This document shows, in pieces, positions 51,815 to 61,617 of a stretch of DNA of 64,000 nt (position 1 is its first letter; each line of letters opens with the position of its first letter). Source of the DNA: Planctomycetota bacterium (lineage in GTDB: Bacteria > Planctomycetota > UBA8742 > UBA2392). The position numbers were made by a program, and so were the translations under genes. The stretch covers positions 25,193 through 89,192 of the forward strand of contig JAIOJA010000074.1 of the NCBI GenBank assembly GCA_019912315.1. Reading direction: 5' to 3'. Below the pieces are notes generated by a model. It was not told where the DNA came from and did no database searches. It was given only the letters and a program-made list of their open reading frames with translations.

Positions 51815-52129
51815 TTGTGCGTCAATTTCTTGCCCAAGGCTTGTGGCGCGACTCTGCGGGAACGAGGCCACCAGGTGAAGAATTACAAAACCAAGAAGCC
51901 CAGTGGCAGGCTCACAGTTGCCCAAAACGAAGTCGAAGGCTTTGTCGTTCAACTTTTCCGAGACACGGGCAGCGTGAGTTACAGAATCATTGACCAGGAC
52001 GGATTGGAAGTGGACTTCCCTACCAAGGAAGACCTCGACGCGTTTCCGACCTCGATATTCGTAGCAGCTCAGCGATTCTCCTCTGCGTACTGCGACGAAC
52101 ATGGCCTCTCTCCAATGCCAGGTGGGTAG
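51815..52129 (+). CDS. Small protein upstream of the type I restriction operon
   Basis: 104 codons from GTG 51815; an internal GTG at 51875 (VKNYKTKKP) is an alternative. The C-terminal 70 residues look like a folded alpha/beta domain (VAQNEVEGFVVQLFRDTGSV, SYRIIDQDGLEVDFPTKEDL). Its end overlaps the ATG of hsdR by 29 bp. No SD or family recognised. It may be a regulator or partner of the restriction system. Confidence 0.5.
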   Translation: MCVNFLPKACGATLRERGHQVKNYKTKKPSGRLTVAQNEVEGFVVQLFRDTGSVSYRIIDQDGLEVDFPTKEDLDAFPTSIFVAAQRFSSAYCDEHGLSPMPGG

Positions 52130-55100
52130 GGACACGACGGTGAAAGTGCAGTCACGAAATTTCGGTTTCTTGAACAAAACAGCTCCGCTCCTTGCGGAGC
52201 TTGGTGCGCTTGCGGAGCGATACTTCGTTGATGATCCGAACACGGCTTTGATCAAGATGCGCCAGTTCGGCGAACGTCTCGCCCAGCTCATCGCCGCAGA
52301 TAACGGCATGTTCGAGAGCGACGGCGAGAACCAGTGCGTCCTGCTCAACCGTCTCTCCGCCGCCAGCGTTCTTCCGCGTCAGGCCGAACAGCTATTCCAC
52401 TCAATCCGACGGGCTGGCAATCGTGCAACCCACCACCACAAAGGTGACCACAAGGAAGCGCTCCAGAACTTGCGGTACGCCAGAGAACTGGCTGTCTGGT
52501 ATCACAGGTCTTTCGGTGGGGCACACGACTTCAAGCCAGGTCCCTTTGCGCCGCCCCAACCACCTGAAAAGGCCGACGACAAACTCGCCAAAGAGCTGGA
52601 GGCGCTCAAGGCGGAGCTGAACAAAGCGCTGACCGCGGCAGAGCAAGCCAAACTCAAGGCCGAAGAAGATGCACAGCAACGCCTCACCGCAGAAGAACGT
52701 GCAAAGCAGGCCGAAGAGGATCGCGCCGTTTGGGAATCACTCGTAGCCGAGGCTGAACAACGGTTGAACCAGCAGGCTGAGGAACTGGCCAAGCACCAGG
52801 AAATCGCGGCGGAACAGCCGGCCGCTGTTCTGAACAAGAAGCTCGCCCAGGCATCCAAAGCGGATGACGAAATCGACCTGGATGAGGCTTCTACCCGCCA
52901 CATCATCGACGATCAGCTTCGCATTCGTGGCTGGGAAGCAGACAGCGAGAAGCTCAAGTACGCCGGGGGCACTCGCCCTCACAAGTCTCGAAACATCGCC
53001 ATCGCCGAATGGCCAACCGCCAGTGGTCCCGTTGATTACGCCTTGTTCTGCGGGCTGACCTGCGTCGGCGTTGTCGAAGCCAAGCGAAGCCTAAAGGATG
53101 TGCCAGGGACGCTCATACAAACCAAACGTTACAGCCGTGATTTCACCCAGCATGAATTCGAAGTGCCCCCTGGGGGCCCTTGGGGGGAGTACCGGGTGCC
53201 GTTCATCTTCGCTACCAACGGCCGGCCGTTCCTTCGTCAGCTTCAAACGAAATCAGGCATCTGGTTCTTTGACGCCCGCCGTCCCAATCAGCCTTCCAGG
53301 CCATTACCCGACTGGTACACACCCAAGGGCCTGTTGAAGCTGCTTCAGCAGGATCTTGATGCTGCGAACGAGAAGCTGAAGACCGAGCCGCTGAGTTATC
53401 TGAACCTGCGCCCATACCAGAACGAAGCCATCCAGGCGGTCGAAACAGCGCTGGAGGCCGGCCAGCGGGAGTGCCTGCTGGCGATGGCAACCGGTACTGG
53501 GAAAACGCGCACCGCCATCGGCCTTGTCTACCGCTTGATAAAAGCCGGCAGGTTCCGTCGCGTCCTGTTTCTGGTCGACCGCACTTCGCTGGGCGACCAG
53601 GCGGCCGATGCATTCAAGAACGTCAAGCTGGAGCAGTTGAAGTCGTTCACCGAGATATACGACGTCAAAGAACTCGGCGACATCACCCCCGACGACGACA
53701 CCAAGCTGCACATCTCGACTATCCAGGGAGTCATGCACCGGCTTTTGTACGCGGCCGAGCAGGAAGACACCCCGTCCGTTGACCAATATGACTGCATCAT
53801 TGTCGACGAAGCGCACCGCGGATACACCCTCGACCGCGAGCTATCCGACACCGAACTGACCTTCCGCAGCGAGGCCGACTACGTCTCGAAGTATAGGCGC
53901 GTGATTGACTATTTCGATGCTGCCAAAGTTGCGTTGACAGCCACCCCGGCGCTCCACACGACCGAGATTTTCGGTGATCCCGTCTTCACTTATAGCTACC
54001 GAGACGCGGTGATTGACGGGCATCTCATCGATCACGAGCCGCCCTATAGAATCGTCACCAAGCTCGCCGATGAGGGCATCAAGTTCACAGCCGGCGAGCA
54101 AGTAAAGGCGCTTGACCCGAACAAGCAGAAGATCGACTTCGTCCACCTGCCTGACGACTTGGGCTTCGATGTCGAAGGCTTCAACAAGAACGTCATCACG
54201 GAGAACTTCAACAAGACGGTCTGTGCCGAGCTTGCTCGCCAGATCGACCCGTCGTTTCCCGGCAAGACACTAATCTTCTGCGTCAATCGCGATCACGCCG
54301 ACTTGGTCGTCACGCTGCTGAAGGAAGCATTCGTGGAGGCCTATGGCGGCGTCGACGATGATGCCGTGGTCCGTATTACCGGCGATATCGACAAGCCCCG
54401 CGAAATGATCCGCCGCTACAAGAACGAGGTAAATCCGAAGTTTGCGGTGACCGTCGACCTGCTTACGACCGGCATCGACGTACCGGAGATCGTCAACCTG
54501 GTGTTCCTGCGCCGGGTGCGAAGCCGCATCCTGTACGACCAGATGCTCGGTCGTGCCACGCGCCTTTGCCCTGACATCGGCAAGGAGTATTTCCGGGTCT
54601 TCGACTGTGTGGACCTCTACGCAGGCCTGCTGCCGATCACGCAAATGAAGCCGGTTGTCCAGGATCCATCGATTACCTTTGCCCAGCTATTCGGGGAACT
54701 GACGTCCGTCGAAGATGAGGCTGCAAAGCAGGAAGTTTTCGACCAGTTGATGGCCAAGCTGCACACGAAGTTGCGAAGGCTGTATGGCACGAAGCTCGAA
54801 GCATTCGTTGAGCAGGCGCAGGTTGACCCTGCCCAATTGCTCAAAGACCTCCACGCAGGCGGTGCTGCATTCGCCGCCGACTGGTTTGAGAAGCACCCGG
54901 GCATCCTTGTCTTCCTTGATACCCAGACGGCGACCGACCGGCCAGCAATCCTCATTTCCGAGCATGACGATGAGATCAAGTCGGTGGAACGCGGCTACGG
55001 CACCGCGGAAAAGCCAGAGGACTACTTGGCTGCGTTCAAGAAGTATCTCGACGAGCACCTGAACGACATCCCGGCCCTGCTTGTCGTAACCCAGCGCCCC

Positions 55101-55517
55101 CGCGAACTTACCCGTGAGCAACTCCGCGAAATCAAACGCACTCTCGATCAGGCTGGCTTCAATGAAGCGACACTTCGTACGGCCTATCGCGAGACGACCA
55201 ACCAGGACATCGCAGCGACCATCATCGGCTATATTCGCCAACAGGCGCTGGGCGAGCCGTTGATCCCGTACGGCCAACGCATTGAAACGGCGATGCAGAA
55301 GATCCAGTCAGCACACAAATGGACAAACGTGCAGCGCACCTGGCTTGACCGCATCGCCAAGCAACTCCAGAAGGAGACCATTGTTGACCGGGACGCCATC
55401 GACAAGGGCAGCTTCCGCGATCAAGGTGGCTTCAAACGCCTCAACAAAGTCTTCGAAGGAAATCTTGAAGAGCTTCTCGGTGACATCAACCAGGCCATGT
55501 GGGAACAGAGCGGATAG
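52101..55517 (+). CDS. hsdR: Type I restriction enzyme R subunit (HsdR)
   Basis: About 1138 residues. Residues 1-140 are a DUF4145-type helical head, followed by a long coiled coil (160-260; KAELNKALTAAEQAKLKAEE). The HSDR_N endonuclease segment (DYALFCGLTCVGVVEAKRSL, E-x-K) follows. The translocase has Walker A ATGTGKTRT near residue 465, DEAHRG near 568, VALTATPAL, and TTGIDVPEIVNLVFLR motif V/VI. The C-terminus matches EcoEI_R_C. It cuts DNA lacking the cognate methylation after ATP-driven translocation. The start could also be GTG 52140. Confidence 0.95.
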   Translation: MASLQCQVGRDTTVKVQSRNFGFLNKTAPLLAELGALAERYFVDDPNTALIKMRQFGERLAQLIAADNGMFESDGENQCVLLNRLSAASVLPRQAEQLFHSIRRAGNRATHHHKGDHKEALQNLRYARELAVWYHRSFGGAHDFKPGPFAPPQPPEKADDKLAKELEALKAELNKALTAAEQAKLKAEEDAQQRLTAEERAKQAEEDRAVWESLVAEAEQRLNQQAEELAKHQEIAAEQPAAVLNKKLAQASKADDEIDLDEASTRHIIDDQLRIRGWEADSEKLKYAGGTRPHKSRNIAIAEWPTASGPVDYALFCGLTCVGVVEAKRSLKDVPGTLIQTKRYSRDFTQHEFEVPPGGPWGEYRVPFIFATNGRPFLRQLQTKSGIWFFDARRPNQPSRPLPDWYTPKGLLKLLQQDLDAANEKLKTEPLSYLNLRPYQNEAIQAVETALEAGQRECLLAMATGTGKTRTAIGLVYRLIKAGRFRRVLFLVDRTSLGDQAADAFKNVKLEQLKSFTEIYDVKELGDITPDDDTKLHISTIQGVMHRLLYAAEQEDTPSVDQYDCIIVDEAHRGYTLDRELSDTELTFRSEADYVSKYRRVIDYFDAAKVALTATPALHTTEIFGDPVFTYSYRDAVIDGHLIDHEPPYRIVTKLADEGIKFTAGEQVKALDPNKQKIDFVHLPDDLGFDVEGFNKNVITENFNKTVCAELARQIDPSFPGKTLIFCVNRDHADLVVTLLKEAFVEAYGGVDDDAVVRITGDIDKPREMIRRYKNEVNPKFAVTVDLLTTGIDVPEIVNLVFLRRVRSRILYDQMLGRATRLCPDIGKEYFRVFDCVDLYAGLLPITQMKPVVQDPSITFAQLFGELTSVEDEAAKQEVFDQLMAKLHTKLRRLYGTKLEAFVEQAQVDPAQLLKDLHAGGAAFAADWFEKHPGILVFLDTQTATDRPAILISEHDDEIKSVERGYGTAEKPEDYLAAFKKYLDEHLNDIPALLVVTQRPRELTREQLREIKRTLDQAGFNEATLRTAYRETTNQDIAATIIGYIRQQALGEPLIPYGQRIETAMQKIQSAHKWTNVQRTWLDRIAKQLQKETIVDRDAIDKGSFRDQGGFKRLNKVFEGNLEELLGDINQAMWEQSG

Positions 55518-55519
55518 CC

Positions 55520-56977
55520 ATGACAACAACGCAGGACATCGTCCAGAAACTCTGGAGCCTCTGCCACATCCTGCGGGATGACGGCATCAAGTATCTTGAG
55601 TATGTGACCGAGCTGACCTTCCTCCTCTTCTTGAAGATGGCCAAGGAAACTGAAGTCGAGGAACAGCTACCCGAAGGCTACCGCTGGAGCGATTTGGAAT
55701 CCTTGGACGGCATTGAGCAGCTCGACTTCTACAAGAAGATGCTGATTCACCTCGGTACCCACGGCTCGCAGCGAGTGCAGGACATCTTCACCGATGCCCA
55801 GACATCACTGCGCAAGCCGAAGAACCTGAAGAAGCTGACAGAGGACATCGACAAGCTGGACTGGTACTCGGCCCGGCATGAAGGCCTCGGCGACATGTAT
55901 GAGGGGCTGCTTGAAAAGAACGCAAACGAGACTAAGTCCGGTGCCGGCCAGTACTTTACGCCCCGGCCGCTGATCGAGGCGATGGTTGAGTGCCTGAAGC
56001 CTCAACCAGGCGAGACCATTCAGGACCCTGCGCTTGGTACAGGTGGCTTCCTCAGGGCTGCGGACAGCTACATCAAGGCAAACACCGATGAGTTGTTCGA
56101 CCTGAATGAACGGCAGCAACAGTTCCAGCGTCGCAAAGCTTTGATCGGGATCGAGTTGGTGCCTGATGTGCGCCGCTTGGCGCAGATGAACCTGATGCTT
56201 CGCGGAATCGACTGCGACATTCTTATCGGCGACACGCTGTCGCCATTGGGAGCGGAGTTGCCGAAGGCGGACGTCATTCTGACGAATCCGCCATTCGGGA
56301 CGAAGAAGGGCGGTGGGCGTCCTACACGCGACGACTTCACGTATGTCACCAGTAACAAGCAGCTCGCGTTTCTTCAGCACATCTACCGTGGGCTGAAGCC
56401 TGGTGGGCGTGCTGCCGTTGTATTGCCGGACAACGTGCTGTTTGAGGACAACACCGGCCAGAAGATTCGCGCCGATCTAATGGATAAATGCAACCTGCAC
56501 ACTGTACTGCGTTTGCCCACAGGCATCTTCTACGCCCAGGGCGTGAAGACGAACGTTCTGTTCTTCCAGCGCGGTCCCGCCGGCAAGGAAACCGGCAATA
56601 CCAAGGCTGTCTGGTTTTTCGACCTGCGCACCAACATGCCGTCTTTCGGTAAGCGCACACCATTTGGCCTCGAACATCTGAAGCCGTTCCTGGATGCTTA
56701 CGGCGAAGATCCTAATGGGGGTTCACGCCGTAAGGACGAGGGGGAGGACGGACGCTTCCGCAAGTTCACTCGCAAGGAGATCAGCGAGCGCTCAGAGAGC
56801 CTGGATGTTCGATGGCTGCGTGATGACTCGGAAGGCCGGACTGAAGATTTGCCGGATCCCGACGGAATTGCCGCCGAGATTCTGCTTCAGCTCCAGAATG
56901 CAACGGAAGAGATACAAGCGCTCGTCGAATCGCTGAGTTCTGACGATAATGATGCCGGAATGAGGGTGAGTTCTTGA
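55520..56977 (+). CDS. hsdM: Type I restriction-modification methyltransferase M subunit (HsdM)
   Basis: A protein of 485 residues from ATG 55520, 2 bp after the hsdR stop. HsdM_N helices come first (QKLWSLCHILRDDGIKYLEY). The SAM-binding motif I is DPALGTGGFL (near residue 171) and the N6-adenine catalytic motif IV is NPPFGTKK (near 257). It methylates adenine in both strands of the target in complex with HsdS. Its stop overlaps the hsdS start (TTGA). Confidence 0.96.
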   Translation: MTTTQDIVQKLWSLCHILRDDGIKYLEYVTELTFLLFLKMAKETEVEEQLPEGYRWSDLESLDGIEQLDFYKKMLIHLGTHGSQRVQDIFTDAQTSLRKPKNLKKLTEDIDKLDWYSARHEGLGDMYEGLLEKNANETKSGAGQYFTPRPLIEAMVECLKPQPGETIQDPALGTGGFLRAADSYIKANTDELFDLNERQQQFQRRKALIGIELVPDVRRLAQMNLMLRGIDCDILIGDTLSPLGAELPKADVILTNPPFGTKKGGGRPTRDDFTYVTSNKQLAFLQHIYRGLKPGGRAAVVLPDNVLFEDNTGQKIRADLMDKCNLHTVLRLPTGIFYAQGVKTNVLFFQRGPAGKETGNTKAVWFFDLRTNMPSFGKRTPFGLEHLKPFLDAYGEDPNGGSRRKDEGEDGRFRKFTRKEISERSESLDVRWLRDDSEGRTEDLPDPDGIAAEILLQLQNATEEIQALVESLSSDDNDAGMRVSS

Positions 56978-58515
56978 GTGGGGAACACGAGGAATTGCCT
57001 CCCAAGTGGTCTATAGCGGCACTTGGTGATTTGTTCATCCTGAACTACGGTAAGTCGCTTCCGTCAAAACGGCGGGACGGCGAAGGCTATCCGGTATATG
57101 GTTCAAATGGGGTTGTAGGCAACCATTCTGAAGCGTTCATTGATGGACCTGCGATAGTTGTGGGGCGTAAGGGGAGCATCGGAGAAGCACACTTTTCCGA
57201 AGGGCCGTGTTCCCCGATAGACACGACCTACTTCATAAGCGAGTTTCACGGACAGCCTCCACGTCTTTGGCTCTACTTCCTTCGGCACCTCGGATTGGCC
57301 CGGCTAGACCGGGCGTCGGCTATCCCCGGGCTCAACAGGCAGGATGCTTATAAACAACTTGCCCCGGTTGCCCCCCTCGGCGAACAGCGCCGCATTGTCG
57401 CGAAGATCGAGGCGCTGCAAACATGCTCCGAAACTGCGAAGGAGGCTCTGGATGCCATCCCACCGCTGCTGGAAAAGTTCCGGCAGTCGGTGCTGGCAGC
57501 CGCATTCCGGGGCGACCTTACGAAGGTGTGGCGGGACGCAAACCCGGATGTCGAACCCGCCAGCGAGTTGCTAGAGCGCATCCGAACCGAGCGCCGCAAG
57601 CGCTGGATCGCAGATGCTGCCGAGATGGGTCGTGCAAAGACCGAGGGGAAGGCCCGCAAGACTGGAGAGCCGTGGTCGAAAGCTGACGACGCTGAGGCGC
57701 TGGAGAAAGAGCAGGCCAAAGCGGCGAAGAAGTACAAGGAGCCGGAGCCAGTGGATGTTGAAGGACTGCCCGAGTTGCCGGAGAGGTGGTGTTGGGCGTA
57801 CCTCGGAGATCTCCACGACCTAGCCGAAAACTCAATGACGGACGGCCCGTTTGGAAGCAAGTTGAAGTCGGCGCACTACGTTGAATTTGGAGTTCGAGTC
57901 ATTCGCCTGGGAAATCTCGGAGTCGGCGAGTTCAAGAACTTGGATAAATCATACGTCACGGAACAGCACTTTGAATCCCTGCGCAAGCACCAGGTGTTTC
58001 CAGGCGACCTCCTGATCGCGGCGCTCGCCGAGCCCGTTGGCCGTTGCTGCCGAGTTCCCGACGGAATTGGCACCGCAATCGTCAAAGCGGATTGCATCCG
58101 ATTCGTACCACACTCTTTGGTCGCGCCGCGTTTCATGATGCATTGGATGAATTCACCTGGCGGCACGCGCAATAGCGAACGGCTGAGTCATGGCATCGGT
58201 CGGCTGCGGATAAACATGGCGAACCTTCGTGCCGTGCCTGTACCTCTCGCGCCAATTGAAGAGCAAGAAGTAGTTGCCAACACCGTGGAGTTACTGATGA
58301 GCCGGTGCGCCTCAACCGCCGGGGCGGTACAGCAATCCACGGAGCGCCTCTACGCCCTTGACCGGTCAATTCTCGCCAAGGCGTTCCGAGGTGAACTAGT
58401 CCCGCAGGACCCGAACGATGAACCCGCAAGCGCGCTCCTGGAGCGCATCCGGGCTTCCCGCAAGGAAGCGGAAACCAAGAAACCGAAGCAGGGACGTGGA
58501 CGAAAGAAGAAATAA
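56974..58515 (+). CDS. hsdS: Type I specificity subunit (HsdS)
   Basis: A protein of 513 residues; TTG start at 56974 overlaps the hsdM stop by 4 bp, after a GAGGGTGAG site. Two target-recognition domains (about residues 5-150 and 265-430) alternate with helical spacers (APLGEQRRIVAKIEALQTCS; APIEEQEVVANTVELLMSR). The first spacer is followed by a long Lys/Glu-rich insert (EKEQAKAAKKYKEPEP), and the C-terminus is basic. The bipartite recognition sequence cannot be read from the protein. Confidence 0.94.
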   Translation: MSGEHEELPPKWSIAALGDLFILNYGKSLPSKRRDGEGYPVYGSNGVVGNHSEAFIDGPAIVVGRKGSIGEAHFSEGPCSPIDTTYFISEFHGQPPRLWLYFLRHLGLARLDRASAIPGLNRQDAYKQLAPVAPLGEQRRIVAKIEALQTCSETAKEALDAIPPLLEKFRQSVLAAAFRGDLTKVWRDANPDVEPASELLERIRTERRKRWIADAAEMGRAKTEGKARKTGEPWSKADDAEALEKEQAKAAKKYKEPEPVDVEGLPELPERWCWAYLGDLHDLAENSMTDGPFGSKLKSAHYVEFGVRVIRLGNLGVGEFKNLDKSYVTEQHFESLRKHQVFPGDLLIAALAEPVGRCCRVPDGIGTAIVKADCIRFVPHSLVAPRFMMHWMNSPGGTRNSERLSHGIGRLRINMANLRAVPVPLAPIEEQEVVANTVELLMSRCASTAGAVQQSTERLYALDRSILAKAFRGELVPQDPNDEPASALLERIRASRKEAETKKPKQGRGRKKK

Positions 58516-59372
58516 TGCCGATCATCTGGACCGAGCCAGAGACCTACTTTCGCGAACACCTCCCTGAGCAAGCGCTCGTGAACAGTGGTGGCGCAATGAT
58601 CGGGACGATTCACCGCTATCTCGCCGCACTAGACGCTCGTCATCGATTCCCCCTTCTGCCCAAGTCCGAAGCCTGCAACATGGACCACTGGACCGGCGAA
58701 TACTGGTCCGGCGCACTGCACCTGTTCACGCTGTTGCTCGGCTGGACGAACCCCGGCCGCGGCCTGCTTGAGATCGTTGATGGAAGGCTGAAACTGAACG
58801 AATCGGAGGCCGCCTGGCGCGCTTGGCATGAACTGTATGAGCCCTACGCGGACCTCGACCTGCTGATCGCCTGGGCGATCCATCCGGCGAACATCGGGTG
58901 TTGCCTGCCAAGGCAATTGGCGTTTGGCGGGACGCAACCCTGGAGTGCCGGCGCGCCGGAACCATCAAGTCAATGGCGCGAACAGTTCAAACGCAAGTAC
59001 CCGAATGGCGGCAGTGAGTATTTCAGCCCTATGGGTCCAGCAGATCCCAACTACGGGTCATCGCCCAACGAACTGCACCTCGACAAGTGCACGGTCTGGG
59101 CAACGGATGAGCAAGCTGCCCTCCAGTCGACCAAGGGCGCAACCGTTCTGACGGATCTCGCTACACGAAAAGCTGCGGTGATCCTGGATCACCTGAAGGG
59201 CTGGTACGCGGCGCTGTGCGAAGTTGGCAAAGCCTTGCCGGACCTGGGCGAGCGCTCCTGGCACGTCGAATTGTTCGTTCGAAACACCGGCCTGATCGGC
59301 ACCTTCCGCCGCAGTCGCGAAACAGGCCTCTGGTTCACGGGGCGTCATTCGATCCACATGGCCGGCCAGTAG
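58515..59372 (+). CDS. Restriction-operon-associated protein of unknown function
   Basis: A protein of 285 residues. Its ATG shares the last base of the hsdS TAA (TAATG), so translation is coupled to the restriction operon. Aromatic-rich, with GEYWSGALHLFTLLLGWTNP, WAIHPANIGCCLPRQLAFGG and ELFVRNTGLIGTFRRSRETG. No signal peptide or transmembrane helix and no recognised family. The tight coupling to hsdS argues for a role in the defence system or a partner anti-phage function. Confidence 0.62.
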   Translation: MPIIWTEPETYFREHLPEQALVNSGGAMIGTIHRYLAALDARHRFPLLPKSEACNMDHWTGEYWSGALHLFTLLLGWTNPGRGLLEIVDGRLKLNESEAAWRAWHELYEPYADLDLLIAWAIHPANIGCCLPRQLAFGGTQPWSAGAPEPSSQWREQFKRKYPNGGSEYFSPMGPADPNYGSSPNELHLDKCTVWATDEQAALQSTKGATVLTDLATRKAAVILDHLKGWYAALCEVGKALPDLGERSWHVELFVRNTGLIGTFRRSRETGLWFTGRHSIHMAGQ

Positions 59373-59395
59373 GTATGGCAAGGAGGACACAGTTT

Positions 59396-59752
59396 ATGAC
59401 CGAAGCCGATCCGAAGTTCCCAGTTCCTAAGCGCACACCAGAGGACCGAAAAGCGCAGCAGCACCCGATGCTTCCTGAGAAGGACCTGCTCAACGGCACA
59501 TTGGTCATGCCAGATGGCCGGCCGGCAATCGTTGAGGACTGGATCGACTCGGACTTCGGGTTGTACTGCCGGACAGTGATCTACTCGCGCATAGACACCG
59601 AAGGCTGGGGCCAGGATGAGCATCTGGACCTGATCGAGAAGGCAGGGCTGCTAAAAGAACTGAAGATGAAGCGTAGCGCTGGCCTGACGAAGCAGGTCGA
59701 TTCGGCAGGCAACCAAGTCTGGTTCGTTACGGTAGCCATGGACAAGAAGTAG
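59396..59752 (+). CDS. Small restriction-operon tail protein, unknown function
   Basis: A protein of 118 residues from ATG 59396, with SD AGGAGG 9 bp upstream, 23 bp after the previous stop. N-terminal Pro/Lys-rich, then a small alpha/beta fold (GTLVMPDGRPAIVEDWIDSD, FGLYCRTVIYSRIDTEGW, QVWFVTVAMDKK). No family recognised. It is the last gene before a strong terminator, so it belongs to the hsd transcript. Confidence 0.6.
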   Translation: MTEADPKFPVPKRTPEDRKAQQHPMLPEKDLLNGTLVMPDGRPAIVEDWIDSDFGLYCRTVIYSRIDTEGWGQDEHLDLIEKAGLLKELKMKRSAGLTKQVDSAGNQVWFVTVAMDKK

Positions 59753-59781
59753 GCGGCCCTCAGTCGCCAAGTGATGCTGTG

Positions 59782-59817
59782 CCTCCACGCCCTTGGACTA
59801 GCGAGCGGGCGTGGAGG
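59782..59817 (+). terminator. Intrinsic terminator of the type I restriction operon
   Basis: CCTCCACGCCC (59782-59792) pairs perfectly with GGGCGTGGAGG (59807-59817), 14-nt loop, followed by TCTTGT. It is 30 bp after the last stop of the operon. On the other strand it could also stop the convergent HNH gene. Confidence 0.9.
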
Positions 59818-59856
59818 TCTTGTCAGCGCTTCGACCATCAACAGTGCGCAACGAAT

Positions 59857-60735
59857 CTAAACCGCAGTGGCTTCGGGGTCGTCGTCAGCGATGAGGCCCT
59901 CACCCGCATCCGGCATCGCGATTTTCCTCCCGGCCGGACGCACGTCTGCCCACCGCTCGCCGTTCCAGATCCGGTAAATCTCGCGAACATTGACCGGGTA
60001 CAGCCTGGCGAATTCGATGGCAGACAGGCGTTTTGTCTTGATGTCTGCAACCTGGTCGGGGGTAAGGGTCGTGCCGGGGCGACCGTCCGGCCGTCCTGCC
60101 TGCCCGTCCGACTTCGCAGCTTTCATGTTCTCCGCAGCCGTGCACCACTCCAGGTTGCTTGCGCGGTTGTTTCGCCGATTCCCGTCCTTGTGGTGCACCT
60201 GTGGGAGATCGTCGGGATTCGGAAGGAAGATCAGCGCTACCAGGCGCTGGACATCGCGATTCTTGCCCCCGATGGAAACCGAGCCATAGCCGCCGGCGGC
60301 ATACCGGATCTTCAGCAGCTTGCCAGCACGTGCACCCTTCCCGCCCACGCAGCGGACCACGCGGCCAAGGTTTGAAGCTTCGTACTTCAACCAGTCGAGA
60401 GGCAAGAGGCCTTTGGGCAAGTTGCGCCAGACTTCGGTTGCCAGTTCCTCAGCCGAGAAACCGGGATCCTCGTGCTGCTGAACATTGGCCTTGCGATGCA
60501 GAGCAGCATCGAGCAGAGCTTCACCCGTGACGGTCTCAAAGAAAGCCACGAGCCACTCAAGCTTCACGCTGTAGCCACGGCCGATCTTGTGAGCCTTCAA
60601 GTTCCCGTTGGTGATGTGAACCACCAGCGTACGCGGAATGAGGCCGAGGCAGTTTGCAATCTGGGTGACCGAGTTAGTGGGTTTGATCCCCATTGATGCC
60701 AAGAGACGGAACAGTTTGTTGCGGTTTGTCGACAT
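59857..60735 (-). CDS. HNH endonuclease (NUMOD-type DNA-binding flank)
   Basis: A protein of 292 residues; ATG 60735 is 5 bp after GGAGG. Residues 1-65 are a helical DNA-binding region (TNSVTQIANCLGLIPRTLVV). Residues 115-200 hold a NUMOD4/HNH nuclease: LPLDWLKYEASNLGRVVR, then HHKDGNRRNNRASNLEWCT, with the His-His/Asn-x-x-x-N core. The C-terminus (TLTPDQVADIKTKRLSAIEF) is a small helix-turn-helix. Such enzymes are typical of homing endonucleases and phages. Confidence 0.9.
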   Translation of the reverse strand: MSTNRNKLFRLLASMGIKPTNSVTQIANCLGLIPRTLVVHITNGNLKAHKIGRGYSVKLEWLVAFFETVTGEALLDAALHRKANVQQHEDPGFSAEELATEVWRNLPKGLLPLDWLKYEASNLGRVVRCVGGKGARAGKLLKIRYAAGGYGSVSIGGKNRDVQRLVALIFLPNPDDLPQVHHKDGNRRNNRASNLEWCTAAENMKAAKSDGQAGRPDGRPGTTLTPDQVADIKTKRLSAIEFARLYPVNVREIYRIWNGERWADVRPAGRKIAMPDAGEGLIADDDPEATAV

Positions 60736-60814
60736 GACTTCCTCCAATTAGTGAGTTCGCACCAATGGAAGTGATGATCGCCGAGGGGTTTTCTTCAACT
60801 TTGCGGGGAGGGTG

Positions 60815-61588
60815 CTACGCGACGTCAGCGAACCAGCGGATCGTGCTTGAGAAGTCGAATTCCGACATCAAAACGACCCTGAGCTGCAACTGGCGCTGAC
60901 TCATGATCTTGGCCAGCTCGTCCAGCGTCTCACGACGCAAGTACGTGTTTGTGCTCATCACCACGTTGCTGTTGATCGGGTTGGCGATCGGAGCAACAAC
61001 GGTGGTGCCCTTGAAGAAGGCGTCGACTTCAGCACCGGTGGTGAAACCGATGACACCGCCTGCTGCTGCGGCAGTGTTGTTCAGGCGAGTCGTCGCAAGC
61101 ATCGCACTGGACTTCACATGATCCAGGAACGCAATGTCTTCCTGTTCCTGCATGTCCTTGAGCGAGTTCTGCTCGATGATCTTCAGGACGGGCTCAGTGT
61201 GAGCGAGCAGTTCCTGCTCGGTCTTGTTGAACTCGTCCGTGCTGATGTCGAAGAAGCGAATCGGAAAGCGCTTGCCCTGAATCCAGGTGCGTTCCGGGTC
61301 GCCGCGGAAGTCAATCCGCTGAGCCACAGTGTCCGGCTCCAACGGCACGACGTATTCAAGACCGTCATGCACGCCGTTGGGATCCCGCTGCATCATGGGA
61401 TCACGCTCGGTCACTGTGTGGTAATCAAGAATCTTACGAGCAAAGCCTTGCTCGCGGATCTTGAGCTGGATGTAGTCGCCAATGGCAGCGGCTGTTTTTT
61501 CCAGCGCCTCCCCGCCGTGCTGAATCGCGTCGTAAAAGAGCGCGTTGAACGGCCCTAGCGTCAATTCCTGAGACGACCAGCACCCCAA
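60815..61588 (-). pseudogene. Phage major-capsid-like gene fragment
   Basis: A frame of 257 codons with no good start (first candidate TTG 61588, no SD; in-frame stop just upstream). The visible part (GRFNALFY-like start, DFRGDPERTWIQGKRFPIRF, then DELAKIMSQRQLQLRVVLMS and ending EFDFSSTIRWFADVA) resembles an HK97-fold capsid protein up to the point where the C-terminal beta-strands normally begin (a DVGDG-type continuation). It stops there instead. I read it as truncated at both ends. A short capsid-related cargo protein is the alternative. No portal or protease gene is near. Confidence 0.45.
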
Positions 61589-61617
61589 GGAGGGTCAAAC
61601 CTTGTCGATGTCGACTG

